Shown piece by piece: positions 10,882-18,229 of a stretch of 32,517 nucleotides of DNA. The translations under genes were made by a program, and so were the position numbers. How positions within the stretch are numbered: position 1 is the stretch's first letter; the number at the start of each line of letters is the position of its first letter. The DNA is from Candidatus Omnitrophota bacterium (GTDB lineage Bacteria; Omnitrophota; Gorgyraeia; Zapsychrales; Zapsychraceae): positions 525-33,041 of the forward strand of contig JADFYJ010000023.1 in the NCBI GenBank assembly GCA_015233115.1, in the 5' to 3' direction. The notes beneath the pieces were generated by a model. That model worked only from the letters and a program-made list of their open reading frames with translations, did not search any database and was not told where the DNA came from.

Positions 10882-12528
10882 ATGAAAAGATACGTTTTCG
10901 GGGGAATACAGTTATCGCTTTTGTCTTGCCTTTTAATACCTTTCTTTTGCGTTTTAGCCCATGCTGAACCCATCGATGTCCAATTTCAAAATGAACTTAA
11001 TTTATTGATTGGGGAAAGTGAAGTGATCAATGTTAAGGGTTTGACCCGGGTATCTGTGGTCGAACCAAAAATCGCGGATATTGTTTCGACCGATGATAAA
11101 AAAATAGAAATGATCGGTAAACAAGAAGGCTCTACGGCGATTTTTATATGGGATCAAAGCGGAAAAAATGTGGTTACAGTCAATGTTTATCCTTTAGAAG
11201 GGATGAATGAAGTCAGACTCCGGTTGCAGAGATTATTAGACTCCGGCGGGGTTAAAGGGGTAACCGTATCCACCAATGAAAAAGAACGTAAAGTGGTTAT
11301 TACCGGAGCAGTGACGACAGATCAGAAAACATTGTTTGACCAGATCATTAAGCCCTTTGATGAGCAAAAACAACTGATCAATTTGATTAAATCGGAAAAT
11401 GCTCAAAAGCAGATTTTGCTGAATATGCAGATTACAGAAGTAGATACTTCTGCTAAAAAAGATTTAGGATTGGATTGGAATACGGGTGTTCAAAATAAAG
11501 GGATAGTTCTACAGTATCCCGAACAGTTGCCGACTCTGGATAATTCTATCGGAGATAAATTTAAATTAGGAGGTTTCCGGCGAGGAACAGCATTAAATGT
11601 GACTTTAAATGCTTTGGAACAATCGGGCAAAGCGAAAACAATTTCTCGTCCTAAAATAGTGGTAAAAAACGGAGAAAAAGCGCATTTTAATGTAGGGGGA
11701 GAAATACCCATCGCGTCCACGACCCAAAACGCGGCAGGATTAAATCAAACAACCTCGGTGAGTTACACCTCATATGGGATCACGCTAGACATCACTCCAG
11801 TAATTAAAAATGATAAAATTGATATTGATTTGAATGTGAATATAACAGATATTGATACGACAAATATAGCAGCCCTTTCAGCCGGGAACGCGCCTCCTTT
11901 TACACAGCGTCAAGCACAAACGAAGCTGTATTTAGATGATAATCAAACCATTGTTTTAGCTGGATTGATCTCTAAGCGAAGAAGCGAAAATATTAATCAA
12001 GTTCCGTTTTTAGGGCGTGTTCCTATTTTGGGCGCCTTGTTTAGACATAAATATAATCCGGCTGATCAGAAAGATGACGAACTCGTTATCGTTTTAACTC
12101 CGACGATATTAAAAGATCAGGGGGAAGAAGCAAAAAAAGAAGAAACCGCGGCGCCTAAACAAATTTATATTTATCAGCCGCTCATGGCCGCGACTCGGCG
12201 AACGAGTATTGATTTGGCGCAGACCAAAAATCTTCCCGCGAACATGAATGAGTATGCCCGGGGGGTTATGGAAAAAATTTCTAAAAACATGAGTTATCCT
12301 GAAGGCGCGAATTTATATAATTGGGAAGGAACGGTTAAAGTCGAGGCCCTGATCATGAAGGACGGATCATTGGCCATGACAGTCATAAATGATTCTTCCG
12401 GTTTAGATCTCTTCGATCAACACGCGCTGAGCGTGGTGACTAAAAGCGCTCCGTTTCCCAAATTCCCCGAAGGGACAGAACAGTCAGATTTAAATTTGAT
12501 AATACCGATAACCTATAAATTGAAATAA
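10882..12528 (+). CDS. cpaC: Tad-type secretin CpaC/RcpA with a C-terminal TonB-like domain
   Basis: The outer-membrane channel of the Tad pilus. A signal peptide ends at AHA (residues 26-28). The pilus-assembly N-terminal domain follows (NVKGLTRVSVVEPKIADI near 48-66), then a BON-like region. The secretin core runs from about 180 to 415, with GGEIPIAS near 272 and the signature VPFLGRVPILGALF near 374-387, followed by DELVIVLTPTI. Residues about 452-548 are not part of a normal CpaC: SYPEGA, WEGTVKVEALIMKDGSL, then FDQHALSVV, PFPKFPEG and a final IPITYKL match the TonB C-terminal fold (YP..A...G.V.V...I..DG, ..D.AAL.A, F..P, VPI.F.L). The length (548) agrees with the added domain. It lies between cpaB and the TadZ-TadA gene. 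Confidence 0.9.
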   Translation: MKRYVFGGIQLSLLSCLLIPFFCVLAHAEPIDVQFQNELNLLIGESEVINVKGLTRVSVVEPKIADIVSTDDKKIEMIGKQEGSTAIFIWDQSGKNVVTVNVYPLEGMNEVRLRLQRLLDSGGVKGVTVSTNEKERKVVITGAVTTDQKTLFDQIIKPFDEQKQLINLIKSENAQKQILLNMQITEVDTSAKKDLGLDWNTGVQNKGIVLQYPEQLPTLDNSIGDKFKLGGFRRGTALNVTLNALEQSGKAKTISRPKIVVKNGEKAHFNVGGEIPIASTTQNAAGLNQTTSVSYTSYGITLDITPVIKNDKIDIDLNVNITDIDTTNIAALSAGNAPPFTQRQAQTKLYLDDNQTIVLAGLISKRRSENINQVPFLGRVPILGALFRHKYNPADQKDDELVIVLTPTILKDQGEEAKKEETAAPKQIYIYQPLMAATRRTSIDLAQTKNLPANMNEYARGVMEKISKNMSYPEGANLYNWEGTVKVEALIMKDGSLAMTVINDSSGLDLFDQHALSVVTKSAPFPKFPEGTEQSDLNLIIPITYKLK

Positions 12529-12565
12529 ATCGGTTTGTAGTACCCAAATAAAAATTTCGTTTTTT

Positions 12566-12600
12566 CCACATACGACTCACTACATACCACATACTTTTAA
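12566..12600 (+). repeat. Period-7 degenerate array before the TadZ-TadA gene
   Basis: Successive heptamers CCACATA, CGACTCA, CTACATA, CCACATA and CTTTTAA fill 12566-12600 in the 84-base spacer. They end next to the Shine-Dalgarno AAGGA (12599-12603) of the next gene. Confidence 0.6.
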
Positions 12601-12612
12601 GGACCAATTATT

Positions 12613-14778
12613 ATGTCTGCGCGAATCATAACAGTTTTTAATAATAAAGGCGGAGTCGGTAAAACGTTTGTGGCTGTCAATTTAGCGACAGCTATGGCGT
12701 TGCGTGGACATAAGACGCTTTTAGTTGAATTAGATTTTCAGGCCGGTCAAGACGCTTCCCGGATGTTGAATTTGGCTCCCCGTTTTTCTATTGCGGATAT
12801 TTTTCCTCAGCTAAGCCCGGAAGCAAGCCCCGATGTTATTTATCAATTTGCCACGAAACACGCGTGCGGATTATCTTTTTTGCCAGTCATCCGGACTACC
12901 TCTCAGAATGAAAAAGTCACTTCTGATAATTTGAAAGCATTTTTTATTAAAGCCAAAGAAGCGTATGATTTTATTGTTGTCGACGGTGGAAAAGGCTTTA
13001 ATGATCTTTTAGTTTTGGTCTTAGATTATTCTCATTTGATTTTGTTGATTGCTACCCCGGATATTCTGGCGGTTCATCAGGTTAAATGGTGTATGGATGT
13101 TTTAAAAAATTTGCAGTTCCCTTCCAAAATGGTGCAAGTCATATTAAACCGTTCGGAGAGCCGCGGGGGTGTAGCCTGGCAAGAAGTTAAAGCTGCTTTG
13201 CCCTGCGAAATTTTTGGGCATATTCCGTCCGACGGTAAGCAGGTGGGCATCTCCTTGAATAAAGGATTACCGTGTGTTATTGATAATCCGCATAGTAAAA
13301 TTTCTGAAGCGTTTATGACCATGGCTAATAGTCTGCGCCGGCCGGATTTATATGTGTCGGACATGGATCTGGAAAAGGTGCGGGCCGCGGAGGCCTCGTT
13401 GGGACAGCCTGGTCAATTTTGGGCGCAGTTTGGTATTTCTCAGGTTTCAAAAAAAGATTTAAAAGATGAAAAGGTGGTTGCCAACCAGGGATTAAATACT
13501 CTTAAGAAAAAGATTCATGAAAAGCTGGTCGAACGCTTGCATATGGAAGGGATCGCTTTAGACGGGTCTGAAGATGTGGACGCGTTTAAAAGAATTCGGA
13601 AATTGGCAGAAGATGTGGTGGGAAATTTGTTACTGGAAGAAGTGGGCGGGCATATTCCGTCTCATGAGGCCCGGATGCGTTTGGTGAAAGAGGTTGTGGA
13701 TGAAGCTCTAGGGCTGGGGCCGCTGGAAGAATTTTTGCAGGATGAAGACGTGACAGATATTTTAGCCAATAGTGTGAATGATATTTATATTGAGAAAAAA
13801 GGAAAATTGATTTTAACCGGCAAAAGTTTCGCGTCCGAAGAAAAAATGAGATCCATCATTGACCGGATTATTGCCCCGCTCGGCCGGCGCATTGATGAAT
13901 CTGTGCCTATGGTGGACGCTCGTCTCCCAGACGGTTCCCGTGTTAACGCGATCATCCCGCCGCTATCTTTAAATGGGCCGATGATTACGATTCGTAAATT
14001 TGGGGAAGAACGGCTGGGCTTGGATGAATTATTGAACCGTTATCATAGTTTGACAACAGACATGGCTACCTTTTTGAAGGCAGCCGTTGAATCGAGACAA
14101 AATATTATTGTTTCAGGCGGAACGGGTGCCGGTAAAACGACTTTTTTAAATTTGATTTCCGAATTTGTTCCTTCCCGCGAACGGATCATCACGATCGAAG
14201 ACGCGGCAGAATTGCGTATCAAAAAAAGCCATTGGGTTAGACTGGAATCCAGGTCGGCTAACGTGGAAGGCCGGGGGGAGATTACCATCCGGGACCTATT
14301 TCGCAACAGCTTGCGTATGCGGCCGGACCGAATCATCATTGGGGAGTGCCGCGGTCCTGAAGTTCTGGATATGCTCCAGGCCATGAATACTGGTCACGAT
14401 GGTTCTATGACAACTGTTCACGCGAACTCGACCAAGGATGCCTTGACCCGCTTACATTCTCTCATTCTTTTAACCGGCATTGAACTGCCGATTCGGGCTA
14501 TTAATGAAATGGTGGCTTCCGCTATTGATATTATGGTCCACGTTAATCGGTTTTCAGATGGAACCAGAAAAGTCACCGGGATCTCAGAAGTCGCTGGTTT
14601 AACGAGCGATTATCAGCTTGAACTCAAAGATATTTTTGTGTTTCGTCAAGAAGGCGTGGGAGAGGATGGCTCGATATTAGGCAATTATCATCCGACCGGT
14701 TATATTCCTGATTGTTTTGATAAATTCGTCAAAAGCGGATTGAAGATCAGTAATGAGATATTTAAAGATAAAACGTAA
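12613..14778 (+). CDS. Fused TadZ/CpaE (MinD-like) and TadA/CpaF (secretion ATPase) protein
   Basis: One 721-residue protein carries two Tad cytoplasmic components. Residues 1 to about 255 are a MinD/ParA-type ATPase with the deviant Walker A KGGVGKT (12-18), VELDFQAGQDAS, and FIVVDGGKG in the Walker B position, as in TadZ/CpaE localisation proteins. A linker (about 255-300) leads to TadA/CpaF: GPLEEFLQDEDVTDILAN, then Walker A GGTGAGKTT (502-510), IITIEDAAELR, Walker B RIIIGECRG with E578, and the His box HDGSMTTVHANS from H595. TadA powers pilus assembly and TadZ places the machine at the pole. They are usually separate genes (cpaE, cpaF). There is no internal stop, and the start has AAGGA 9 bases upstream. 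Confidence 0.93.
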   Translation: MSARIITVFNNKGGVGKTFVAVNLATAMALRGHKTLLVELDFQAGQDASRMLNLAPRFSIADIFPQLSPEASPDVIYQFATKHACGLSFLPVIRTTSQNEKVTSDNLKAFFIKAKEAYDFIVVDGGKGFNDLLVLVLDYSHLILLIATPDILAVHQVKWCMDVLKNLQFPSKMVQVILNRSESRGGVAWQEVKAALPCEIFGHIPSDGKQVGISLNKGLPCVIDNPHSKISEAFMTMANSLRRPDLYVSDMDLEKVRAAEASLGQPGQFWAQFGISQVSKKDLKDEKVVANQGLNTLKKKIHEKLVERLHMEGIALDGSEDVDAFKRIRKLAEDVVGNLLLEEVGGHIPSHEARMRLVKEVVDEALGLGPLEEFLQDEDVTDILANSVNDIYIEKKGKLILTGKSFASEEKMRSIIDRIIAPLGRRIDESVPMVDARLPDGSRVNAIIPPLSLNGPMITIRKFGEERLGLDELLNRYHSLTTDMATFLKAAVESRQNIIVSGGTGAGKTTFLNLISEFVPSRERIITIEDAAELRIKKSHWVRLESRSANVEGRGEITIRDLFRNSLRMRPDRIIIGECRGPEVLDMLQAMNTGHDGSMTTVHANSTKDALTRLHSLILLTGIELPIRAINEMVASAIDIMVHVNRFSDGTRKVTGISEVAGLTSDYQLELKDIFVFRQEGVGEDGSILGNYHPTGYIPDCFDKFVKSGLKISNEIFKDKT

Positions 14779-14792
14779 AAATAGATATTGTC

Positions 14793-14877
14793 GGTTGATG
14801 GTTGGTAGTTTTTGGTTTTTGGAAAAAACGAATGGGTTTAAAACCAACAACCAATAACCAACAACTAAAAACCAATT
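14793..14877. repeat. Inverted pair of period-7 GGTTGRT / ACCAAYA arrays
   Basis: The left side reads GGTTGAT, GGTTGGT, AGTTTTT, GGTTTTT (14793-14820). The right side reads ACCAACA, ACCAATA, ACCAACA, ACTAAAA, ACCAATT (14843-14877). The sides are mutually complementary in part and could form an imperfect hairpin ending in T residues, so it may act as a weak terminator or attenuator between the ATPase and the DUF192 gene. A cousin (AACCRAA repeats) lies within the start of the gene at 19302. Confidence 0.7.
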
Positions 14878-14881
14878 TTTC

Positions 14882-15256
14882 ATGTTATTTAACCAATCCC
14901 AAAACTCCCTGATTGTTTCCCGTTTAGAAATTGCCGATACTTTTTTTTCCCGAGCTAATGGCTTGTTGGGCCGGAATCAAATATCCTCGGATGAAGGGCT
15001 ATTAATTACCCGCTGTAATTCCATCCATATGTTTTTTATGAAATTTTCCATTGATGCGGTCTTTTTGGACAAAAAAAATCAAGTGGTTGGTTTGGTGGAA
15101 AACATAGGGCCCTTTCAAGTAAGCCCGGTTTTTTGGAAAGCTGACAAAGTCATTGAATTGTCCGCAGGAAGTATTTCCATAAAAAAAATCATACTTGGAA
15201 ATATTTTGTGTTATAGTAATAAATGTCCAAACACCAGTTTGGACAATAAAAAATGA
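14882..15256 (+). CDS. DUF192 family protein
   Basis: A 124-residue member of DUF192, a small beta-rich family of unknown biochemical function. The hallmark is CNSIHMFFMKFSIDAVFLD (from C45), followed by a V..V-x-L segment and ELSAGSI, matching the family pattern C.sIHt.fM.fpiD.vFld...LelpaG. No signal peptide is evident, although many homologues are exported. DUF192 genes are often found beside Tad or type II secretion genes. No Shine-Dalgarno is visible; the start follows a period-7 array. The C-terminal residues are encoded by the 9-bp inverted repeat TGTCCAAAC/GTTTGGACA, which lies before the next gene and may be a regulatory site. Confidence 0.82.
   Translation: MLFNQSQNSLIVSRLEIADTFFSRANGLLGRNQISSDEGLLITRCNSIHMFFMKFSIDAVFLDKKNQVVGLVENIGPFQVSPVFWKADKVIELSAGSISIKKIILGNILCYSNKCPNTSLDNKK
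15224..15245. promoter_or_regulatory. Palindrome TGTCCAAAC-N4-GTTTGGACA, candidate operator
   Basis: A perfect 9-bp inverted repeat (15224-15232 and 15237-15245) with loop ACCA, overlapping the end of the DUF192 gene and ending 35 bases before the start of a protein with a helix-turn-helix-like N-terminus. The half-site TTTGGACA recurs at 29292-29299 and 29306-29313 in the spacer between two divergent genes, and a shorter version, TGTCC-N5-GGACA, occurs at 28198-28212. Binding is an inference. Confidence 0.5.
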
Positions 15257-15280
15257 GTTATTAATGTATATACGAAAATT

Positions 15281-16858
15281 ATGGGTGTAACCTATAAATT
15301 AAAAGAAGAAGTGGTTAATTTTATTCTGGATGTCAAACGCGACTCTCCAGATATTAGCTGCCGACAAATATCCTCTCTTACTGCTGATAAATTCAAAATC
15401 GAAATTTCTAAATCATCTGTTAATAGCATTATTCACCGTGCTTCATTAAGTTGTTCCGTGGGCCGGCGCAATCTTTACGCCAAATTTCCTAAAAAATTTG
15501 AAATTCCTGAAGAAAAAAAGAGTGAAATTACAGAGGTTTTTCAAACCATGCAGTTGGATGAAAAAGGGAATTTAAAAGCTTTAGAGCACAAAGCGCAAGA
15601 TTCAGAAGCATCATCCGCAGGGCCAGCGCTGGTTAAAACCGTTGACAAAGCATTAGAGAATAGAAATTTAAAATTATTAGGGGTGGGCGCGAATCTTGAT
15701 AAAGAGGTTATCGTCAAGGGCCCGGTGGTTAAAGACCTTGACTATGCGGCGATCGTCTTACTAAAAATGGCGGCGCAGGATGTTTTGTCTGCCGATTTTG
15801 AATTAGATGAAGAACAGGAAGAGCGGATCATCCGGCAATGGTGCGTGGAACAGTATGCGTTAGATCCTCAGAAAATAAATCGCACATTAAAGACCGCGCA
15901 AAGTCTTTTTGGCGGAGCTCCTTTGAGGCGTCATTGGCTAGAATCGTCTCCCGATTTAAGACAGCATGTTGAAGTAGGAGCTGTTCCGATAAAGGCCGTT
16001 AAAATATTTTTAAACAATGGTCAGTCATTTTTTGTTAATGTGGACGATTTTTCTGTGCAAGAAGATATCCAAAAGATCCCCGCAATTCCATATCAAAAAT
16101 GCATCAAAGAAATATCTGAAAAGATTTTATTAAATACCCTCCCGGTGTTTTTAAAAATCGCGGAGGACATATCAGCGGAAACAAAAAATCTGGTCGTTGA
16201 CATGATATTGAAATGGAACCAGGTCACGGTTGAGAAAATATGTTTTTTGGATGAACAGAAAAACGTTTTTTTTGATATTAAGGTTGTGCCCAAGATTAGA
16301 CGCCAGGGCGGAGTATTTGTAAAAGGCGGGGGTGAAAAAACTAACCCCGAGGGCGTTCGTCAAAAAATTTCTCCGGCTTTTTTTAAAAATGAATATTATT
16401 TTACGGTCCATCAAGACCAGGGAAGCCAGACGGTCTGTATATCGAAAGATAATGATTATTCTGCCGGCTCGATTATTTTGTCTGGGCATCAGCCGTTCAA
16501 TGAACAGATTGTTTTTTCCGCTATTACATATTTTGAATTTAACGAGTCAAAAATGAAAATTTCAAACTGGCGGGGTTTTGATTTTGATTCTCAAAAAAAT
16601 TTAGAAGATAGCTGCGGAGATTTAATAATGGAAAGAGTAAAACAAAAATTCTTTTTTGAAAGTCTTCCGATAGATAAAAGCCAGTTTAAACAAATATTTT
16701 CTTTGAACGGTTCTTGGGAAGAGAAGGGGTCTCTCATCCGGATCAAATTTGCCATGCCGCCTGAGCCGGCTCTGCGCTTTGTTTTACAAGAGGCGTCCCA
16801 CAAAGCCAATTATTATTTAAAAGCCACAGATTGTTTTAAGACAGTTTGGTTGTCCTAA
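15281..16858 (+). CDS. Uncharacterised Tad-locus protein with N-terminal HTH-like region
   Basis: A 525-residue protein that I do not recognise as a named family. Residues about 5-62 (KEEVVNFILDVKRDSPDI, then SCRQISSLTADKFKIEISKS and SVNSIIHRASL) have the pattern of a helix-turn-helix of the kind found in resolvase or transposase-like N-termini. The rest has no recognisable catalytic motif: an acidic linker (70-130), a helical part with DLDYAAIVLLKMAAQDVL, and a long beta-rich region. There is no signal peptide or transmembrane helix, so it is probably cytoplasmic. It lies between the ATPase and the pilin-like gene battery and has no clear Shine-Dalgarno; a 9-bp palindrome sits just upstream. 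It may be a locus-specific regulator. Another possibility is a cytoplasmic Tad accessory protein with an adapted HTH. Confidence 0.6.
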   Translation: MGVTYKLKEEVVNFILDVKRDSPDISCRQISSLTADKFKIEISKSSVNSIIHRASLSCSVGRRNLYAKFPKKFEIPEEKKSEITEVFQTMQLDEKGNLKALEHKAQDSEASSAGPALVKTVDKALENRNLKLLGVGANLDKEVIVKGPVVKDLDYAAIVLLKMAAQDVLSADFELDEEQEERIIRQWCVEQYALDPQKINRTLKTAQSLFGGAPLRRHWLESSPDLRQHVEVGAVPIKAVKIFLNNGQSFFVNVDDFSVQEDIQKIPAIPYQKCIKEISEKILLNTLPVFLKIAEDISAETKNLVVDMILKWNQVTVEKICFLDEQKNVFFDIKVVPKIRRQGGVFVKGGGEKTNPEGVRQKISPAFFKNEYYFTVHQDQGSQTVCISKDNDYSAGSIILSGHQPFNEQIVFSAITYFEFNESKMKISNWRGFDFDSQKNLEDSCGDLIMERVKQKFFFESLPIDKSQFKQIFSLNGSWEEKGSLIRIKFAMPPEPALRFVLQEASHKANYYLKATDCFKTVWLS

Positions 16859-16898
16859 TAATAATTTGTAAGCGGTTTCACAATATCCACATATTCGA

Positions 16899-16927
16899 TT
16901 GCGGCGAGATTTTATGCGTGATATACT
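16899..16927 (+). promoter_or_regulatory. Promoter of the pilin-like gene cluster
   Basis: TTGCGG at 16899-16904 and TATACT at 16922-16927 with a 17-base spacer, about 54 bases before the first small pilin-like gene. It is the only good sigma70-like signal in the 122-base gap, and it would give the pilin genes a transcript separate from the ATPase genes. Confidence 0.62.
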
Positions 16928-16980
16928 TGAAATAGCCGCGTGAAATTATTCTCGACGAAATAGGCTGGAAGGCTTGGAAA

Positions 16981-17121
16981 ATGAAAAAAAAAGGGCAAAG
17001 TTTATTGGAATATTCTGTTGTCGCCGCGCTCGCGTCAATGGTGTTGGTGACCATGAGTACATATGTTTTTCGTTCGGTTCAGGCGGCTAAACAGCAAATT
17101 TCAAATCAGGCACAAAAATAA
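16981..17121 (+). CDS. Short Flp-type pilin-like protein (46 aa)
   Basis: A 46-residue protein. It starts with basic MKKKG, then QSLLEYSVVAALASMVLVTM, ending in a short Gln/Lys-rich helix. With cleavage after G5 the mature protein has Glu at +5 and Tyr at +6, precisely the arrangement of Flp/class III prepilins (G|xxxxEY). The remaining hydrophobic helix and tiny size fit a Flp major pilin better than any of its neighbours do. It is first after the promoter at 16899. No strong Shine-Dalgarno is seen (GGAAGGC lies a little upstream). It may be the main fibre subunit; that is an inference from size and position. Confidence 0.8.
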   Translation: MKKKGQSLLEYSVVAALASMVLVTMSTYVFRSVQAAKQQISNQAQK

Positions 17122-17140
17122 ATTATAACGGGGAGGGAAT

Positions 17141-17347
17141 ATGGGACCAGGGTTATTCAGCAGGATAAATCAAAATAAAGGCCAAAGCACGGTCGAGTAT
17201 ATCGTCTTGGTCACAGCGGTTATTGCGGTCATCATTGTGTTTTTGAGTAAGGGAGGCCCCTTTCAGAAAACGGTCAACCAGACGTTAACGGATGCCAAAA
17301 GCAGTATGAATTCGATGTCGACGAAACTTAAAAATTCCAGACCATAA
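17141..17347 (+). CDS. Flp-type pilin-like protein (68 aa)
   Basis: A 68-residue protein with a longer basic leader ending in NKG, then QSTVEYIVLVTAVIAVIIVF and a Ser/Lys/Thr-rich tail. Cleavage after that G would place Glu at +5 and Tyr at +6. The size is close to Flp/PilA pilins. A strong GGGAGGG precedes the ATG, which suggests high expression, so it is the second candidate for the major pilin. It is 19 bases downstream of the 46-residue pilin-like gene. Confidence 0.85.
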   Translation: MGPGLFSRINQNKGQSTVEYIVLVTAVIAVIIVFLSKGGPFQKTVNQTLTDAKSSMNSMSTKLKNSRP

Positions 17348-17382
17348 TTAATCGGGAATATATAAAATTTCAAGGAGGAAAT

Positions 17383-17748
17383 ATGTTAAAAAGAATTTGC
17401 CAAAATAAAAGAGCTCAAAATACCGCGGAGTACGCGATTTTGATTTCGTTGGTTGTCGCGGGGGTAATGGCTATGCAGCAGTTTGCTCAGCGCGCCCTTC
17501 AGGCCAGGGAAAGAGACGCCAGTGTTTTTTTAGCCAAATCAACTAACGGGATCGGCAACACTGTCCAGTATGAACCGTATTATAAAAAATCGGATTCCAA
17601 TAAGAATACCAGCGAAACCAAAAGTACGAATATTAATGGCACAAAAGATACCCGTTCGACAAAATCAGGCGAAACCGGCTATACGAATGAAGTCACAAAG
17701 TATGATACAGCAACGACAGATAAAAGAATTGATACAAACGGTTTCTGA
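17383..17748 (+). CDS. Pilin-like protein, A-1 type, with Ser/Thr/Asn-rich tail
   Basis: A 121-residue protein. Leader MLKRICQNKRA, then QNTAEYAILISLVVAGVMAM. The residue before the predicted cut is Ala instead of Gly; Glu is at +5. After the helix come QRALQARERDASVF and VQYEPYY, then a long tail dominated by Thr, Ser, Asn, Lys and Asp. The QAR...YEPYY segment recurs in the protein at 18230, so the two are paralogues. AAGGAGG stands 7 bases before the ATG, the best Shine-Dalgarno of the cluster. It is probably a minor pilin or pseudopilin; the exact role is unknown. Confidence 0.82.
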   Translation: MLKRICQNKRAQNTAEYAILISLVVAGVMAMQQFAQRALQARERDASVFLAKSTNGIGNTVQYEPYYKKSDSNKNTSETKSTNINGTKDTRSTKSGETGYTNEVTKYDTATTDKRIDTNGF

Positions 17749-17787
17749 TAAATAAAAATTTAATTTTAAAAAGGGGGAGGAGCAGAT

Positions 17788-18144
17788 ATGTTAAAAAAAA
17801 TGAACTTCAAGAGAGGCAAGGGACAAAGTACGCTGGAATACGCGATTTTAATCATTATTATTGCCGCGGCTTTGCTTTCCATGCAGGCTTATATTAAACG
17901 GGGCATTTCGGGAAGAATGAAACAGTCGGCTGACGATATTGGCGGACAGTTTTCACCGGGAAATACTAAAGTTAATAAAGTGGTTACAAAAAGTTCCACT
18001 GTTCACGAAACGTTTATCAATGGTCAGGCGACTACGGATACGGGCAATGAAAAAACGAATACCACAGATACGACGACTATTCTGGACACAACCAAAGAAG
18101 ATTGGGGAAGTGGTTTAAATAAAGCGACGAATAGCACGAAATAG
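17788..18144 (+). CDS. Pilin-like protein with GRxKxxADDIG motif
   Basis: A 118-residue protein. Leader ending RGKG, then QSTLEYAILIIIIAAALL. After the helix: YIKRGISGRMKQSADDIGGQ, then a Thr/Asn/Asp-rich tail. The R-G-x-x-G-R-x-K-x-x-A-D-D-I/V-G-x-Q pattern is shared with the protein at 18959 and, in weaker form, with that at 26030, so they form a subfamily. GGGGGAGGAG precedes the start. After it comes a small hairpin and then a larger one (18144-18226), so transcription may be partly attenuated here. Confidence 0.83.
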   Translation: MLKKMNFKRGKGQSTLEYAILIIIIAAALLSMQAYIKRGISGRMKQSADDIGGQFSPGNTKVNKVVTKSSTVHETFINGQATTDTGNEKTNTTDTTTILDTTKEDWGSGLNKATNSTK

Positions 18145-18226
18145 TCATCTGGGATGACCATCATTTTTGAACTAAGGGGCGGTAAAGTGTGGTGAGAGTA
18201 GTCGAACCATTAACGAACCGCCCCTT
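18144..18226 (+). promoter_or_regulatory. Two stem-loops between pilin-like genes, possible attenuator
   Basis: GTCATC/GATGAC (18144-18149 and 18153-18158) forms a small hairpin followed a few bases later by ATTTTTG. Then AAGGGGCGGT (18174-18183) pairs perfectly with ACCGCCCCTT (18217-18226) across a 33-base loop. The second stem ends 4-13 bases before the next start codons (18230 or 18239), where no Shine-Dalgarno is present. Confidence 0.6.
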
Positions 18227-18229
18227 TAT

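Noticed and set aside
15239-15272. Promoter TTGGAC ... TATATA before the HTH-like gene
   Set aside because: The spacing is 22 bases, too long for a sigma70 promoter, although the -10-like TATATAC close to the ATG could allow a leaderless start.
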